A stretch of DNA of 64,000 bases, taken from Desulforhabdus amnigena. Lineage in GTDB: Bacteria > Desulfobacterota > Syntrophobacteria > Syntrophobacterales > Syntrophobacteraceae. The notes under the pieces were generated by a model that made no database searches, was not told the DNA's origin, and was given only the letters and a program-made list of their open reading frames with translations. Positions 62,480 to 64,000 of the stretch are shown one piece after another (the stretch's first letter is position 1; every line of letters starts with the position of its first letter). The stretch spans positions 3,189,001-3,253,000 of the forward strand of contig NZ_BSDR01000001.1 of the NCBI RefSeq assembly GCF_027925305.1. The letters run 5' to 3'. The translations under genes and the position numbers were made by a program.

Positions 62480-63751
62480 ATGCCTACACAACTGGATTAC
62501 GCAAAAGACGGTGTTGTTACTGAAGAGATGAAGCAGGCAGTCATCGGGGAACCCATTACCGCGGAAGAACTGCGGGAACGGATTGCCCAGGGACATGCGG
62601 TGCTTCCCAAAAATATCAATCACTCCTTCCCGATCTTGCGCGCCATTGGCCGAGGTTTGAAAACCAAGGTGAACGCCAACCTGGGAAGCAGCGGCGAATG
62701 CTATATGATGGACCTGGAAGACGCGAAACTGAAAGCGGCTTTGAAGGCCAAAACCGACTCCATCATGGATCTTTCCACGGGTGGAAATCTTGGAGGATTG
62801 CGGCAATACTTTTTGGAACACTCCACCGTCATGGTCGGGGCGGTCCCCATTTACGCTCTGGCCACGGAAATGGTCTGCAACCATCAGCCTCTTGACAAGA
62901 TGGATGGAGATCAGCTGCTGAAAAGCATCGAAAAACAGTGCAGGGAAGGTCTGGATTACATCACCGTACACTGCGGCGTGACCCTGGCGTCCGTGAAAAA
63001 GCTCGAGAGCTTCGAACGCATCATGCCCTGTGTGAGCCGCGGAGGCTCCATCCACATGCACTGGATGCGTGCCAACCGCAAGGAAAATCCCCTCTACGAA
63101 AACTTTGACGATCTGCTGGAAATCGCTCACAAGTACGATGTGACCCTCAGCCTTGGAGACGGTTTCAGGCCTGGGACCATCATGGATGCCACGGATGGAG
63201 CTCAGCTGGAGGAGCTGATGATCCTCGGCGAACTGGCCAAACGCGCCCGCGCCCGCGGTGTTCAGACCATGATCGAAGGCCCAGGGCATGTACCTTTCCA
63301 CCAGATCCAGGCCAACATGCAGCTGCAGAAAAAGCTCTGTGACGGAGCCCCTTTCTATATTCTCGGCCCCTTGCCCACAGACATCGCCGCGGGCTACGAC
63401 CACATCACCGCAGCCATCGGAGGCGCTTTGGCCGGTTCCGCAGGGGCCGATTTCATCTGTTACGTGACCCCCGCCGAACATTTGGGCCTCCCTAATGCCG
63501 ATGACGTCTATCAAGGGGTAATGGCTTCACGCATAGCCGCTCACGTGGCGGACATCGCAAAAGGGCTGCCGGGTGCCATGGATGCAGACCGGAGAATCTC
63601 AGAAGCACGGCAGAAACTGGATTGGGAAGGAGTGATCCGGGAATCGCTGGATCCCGACCTGGTGAGGGAACGCATCCAGATCACCGAAGACCGGGAAGCT
63701 TGCAGCATGTGTGGAAAGCTCTGTGCGGTCAAAATCAGCCGTCTGATTTAG
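62480..63751 (+). CDS. thiC: Phosphomethylpyrimidine synthase ThiC (short form)
   Basis: A 423-residue radical-SAM enzyme that converts aminoimidazole ribotide to HMP-phosphate in thiamine synthesis. NANLGSSGECYMMDLEDAKL, HCGVTLAS, RGGSIHMHWM, GPGHVPFHQIQANM and AAGYDHITAAIGGALAGSAG are family hallmarks. The C-terminal CSMCGKLC (Cys408, Cys411, Cys415) holds the 4Fe-4S cluster. It lacks the N-terminal extension of aerobe ThiC, the form usual in anaerobes. GAGG lies 5 nt before the ATG at 62480; upstream frame is riboswitch. Confidence 0.96.
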   Translation: MPTQLDYAKDGVVTEEMKQAVIGEPITAEELRERIAQGHAVLPKNINHSFPILRAIGRGLKTKVNANLGSSGECYMMDLEDAKLKAALKAKTDSIMDLSTGGNLGGLRQYFLEHSTVMVGAVPIYALATEMVCNHQPLDKMDGDQLLKSIEKQCREGLDYITVHCGVTLASVKKLESFERIMPCVSRGGSIHMHWMRANRKENPLYENFDDLLEIAHKYDVTLSLGDGFRPGTIMDATDGAQLEELMILGELAKRARARGVQTMIEGPGHVPFHQIQANMQLQKKLCDGAPFYILGPLPTDIAAGYDHITAAIGGALAGSAGADFICYVTPAEHLGLPNADDVYQGVMASRIAAHVADIAKGLPGAMDADRRISEARQKLDWEGVIRESLDPDLVRERIQITEDREACSMCGKLCAVKISRLI

Positions 63752-63864
63752 AACCTATCCAGAAACCACCTGTGGACTTTGCGACACCCCCCGTGGTCCC
63801 CCCTCGAGGGGGGAATTAAAGGGGGGTATCCGCTGCCGAGGTAGGTTTTCGGATAGGCTCTTAG
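63748..63864. repeat. Palindromic intergenic repeat, copy 7
   Basis: TTAGAACCTATCCAGAAACC ... TTTTCGGATAGGCTCTTAG with centre CCCCCCTCGAGGGGGG, uninterrupted. It begins in the thiC stop codon, so it may act as its terminator. The remaining 63865-64000 shows no gene I can support. Confidence 0.85.
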
Positions 63865-64000
63865 TTGTTTCTATGAGAAAACGCGGGGTAGCGGTATCCT
63901 CATCCGCCTGCCCCGGAATTCGCTTTTTGTGAACCCCTCTCCGAAATTTTCCGCCCCCGGAGTGTCGCTGTTGAAATCCCCGTTTACCGCAGAGGCACAC

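Overview
The window joins two very different blocks. Positions 1 to about 37.1 kb are one large, GC-rich, tailed-phage-like prophage transcribed almost entirely on the minus strand. Positions 37.2 to 64 kb are bacterial chromosome with anaerobe-type housekeeping genes: a four-subunit pyruvate:ferredoxin oxidoreductase, a short-form ThiC under a TPP riboswitch, dnaX-ybaB-recR, tadA, three tRNAs, a DAHP synthase-prephenate dehydratase fusion and an EF-G of the mitochondrial/spd type. Together with small Cys-rich proteins and YkuD/LysM envelope proteins, this suggests a strictly anaerobic deltaproteobacterium (Desulfobacterota, for example a Syntrophobacter-like sulfate reducer or syntroph). The genus is an inference from gene content only.

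Prophage layout, read right to left on the minus strand. Next to a tRNA-Asn (37.18-37.25 kb) is an integration/lysogeny module: a 73-aa ORF, a DUF2924-like protein, a large serine recombinase, a small HTH protein, a LexA-like repressor with its own promoter and operator, and two unknown proteins. Next come a phage-encoded sigma factor and a replication/recombination module: small protein, Cas4/AddB-like nuclease, Sak4-like ATPase, DUF669-like protein, ERCC4-type nuclease, RecD2-like helicase, primase-helicase, then an iteron array. Last comes the head/packaging module: small DNA-binding protein, small terminase, lipoprotein, large terminase, portal, MuF, a giant methyltransferase-protease-scaffold polyprotein, a decoration protein and the start of the major capsid protein, which runs off the left edge. 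Tail and lysis genes would lie further left.

Three plus-strand insertions break the late region. The first is a restriction-modification cassette (5.2-8.6 kb) and the second an AAA-ATPase/DUF4143 plus metallophosphoesterase pair (12.0-14.35 kb); both have their own sigma-70 promoter, as expected of lysogenically expressed morons. The third is a half-plus-full pair of tyrosine recombinases (16.65-17.97 kb).

The most striking signals are these. (1) A 1286-residue polyprotein fuses two D12-class DNA adenine methyltransferases to a capsid-maturation protease and scaffold, with an internal ribosome-binding site that should also make scaffold alone. (2) A six-copy promoter-like element (on the plus strand TACCTACCGGAG-N13-GTCGG) stands before phage operons on the minus strand, in a prophage that encodes its own sigma factor. 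(3) Twelve TGCGAAGG iterons lie just after the primase-helicase gene. (4) Two related structured leaders precede the sigma gene and the rightmost phage gene.

The chromosomal half carries seven copies of a palindromic ~115-bp intergenic repeat. Two of them are split exactly at their central palindrome by identical 1421-bp IS4/IS231-like elements with 12-bp target duplications.
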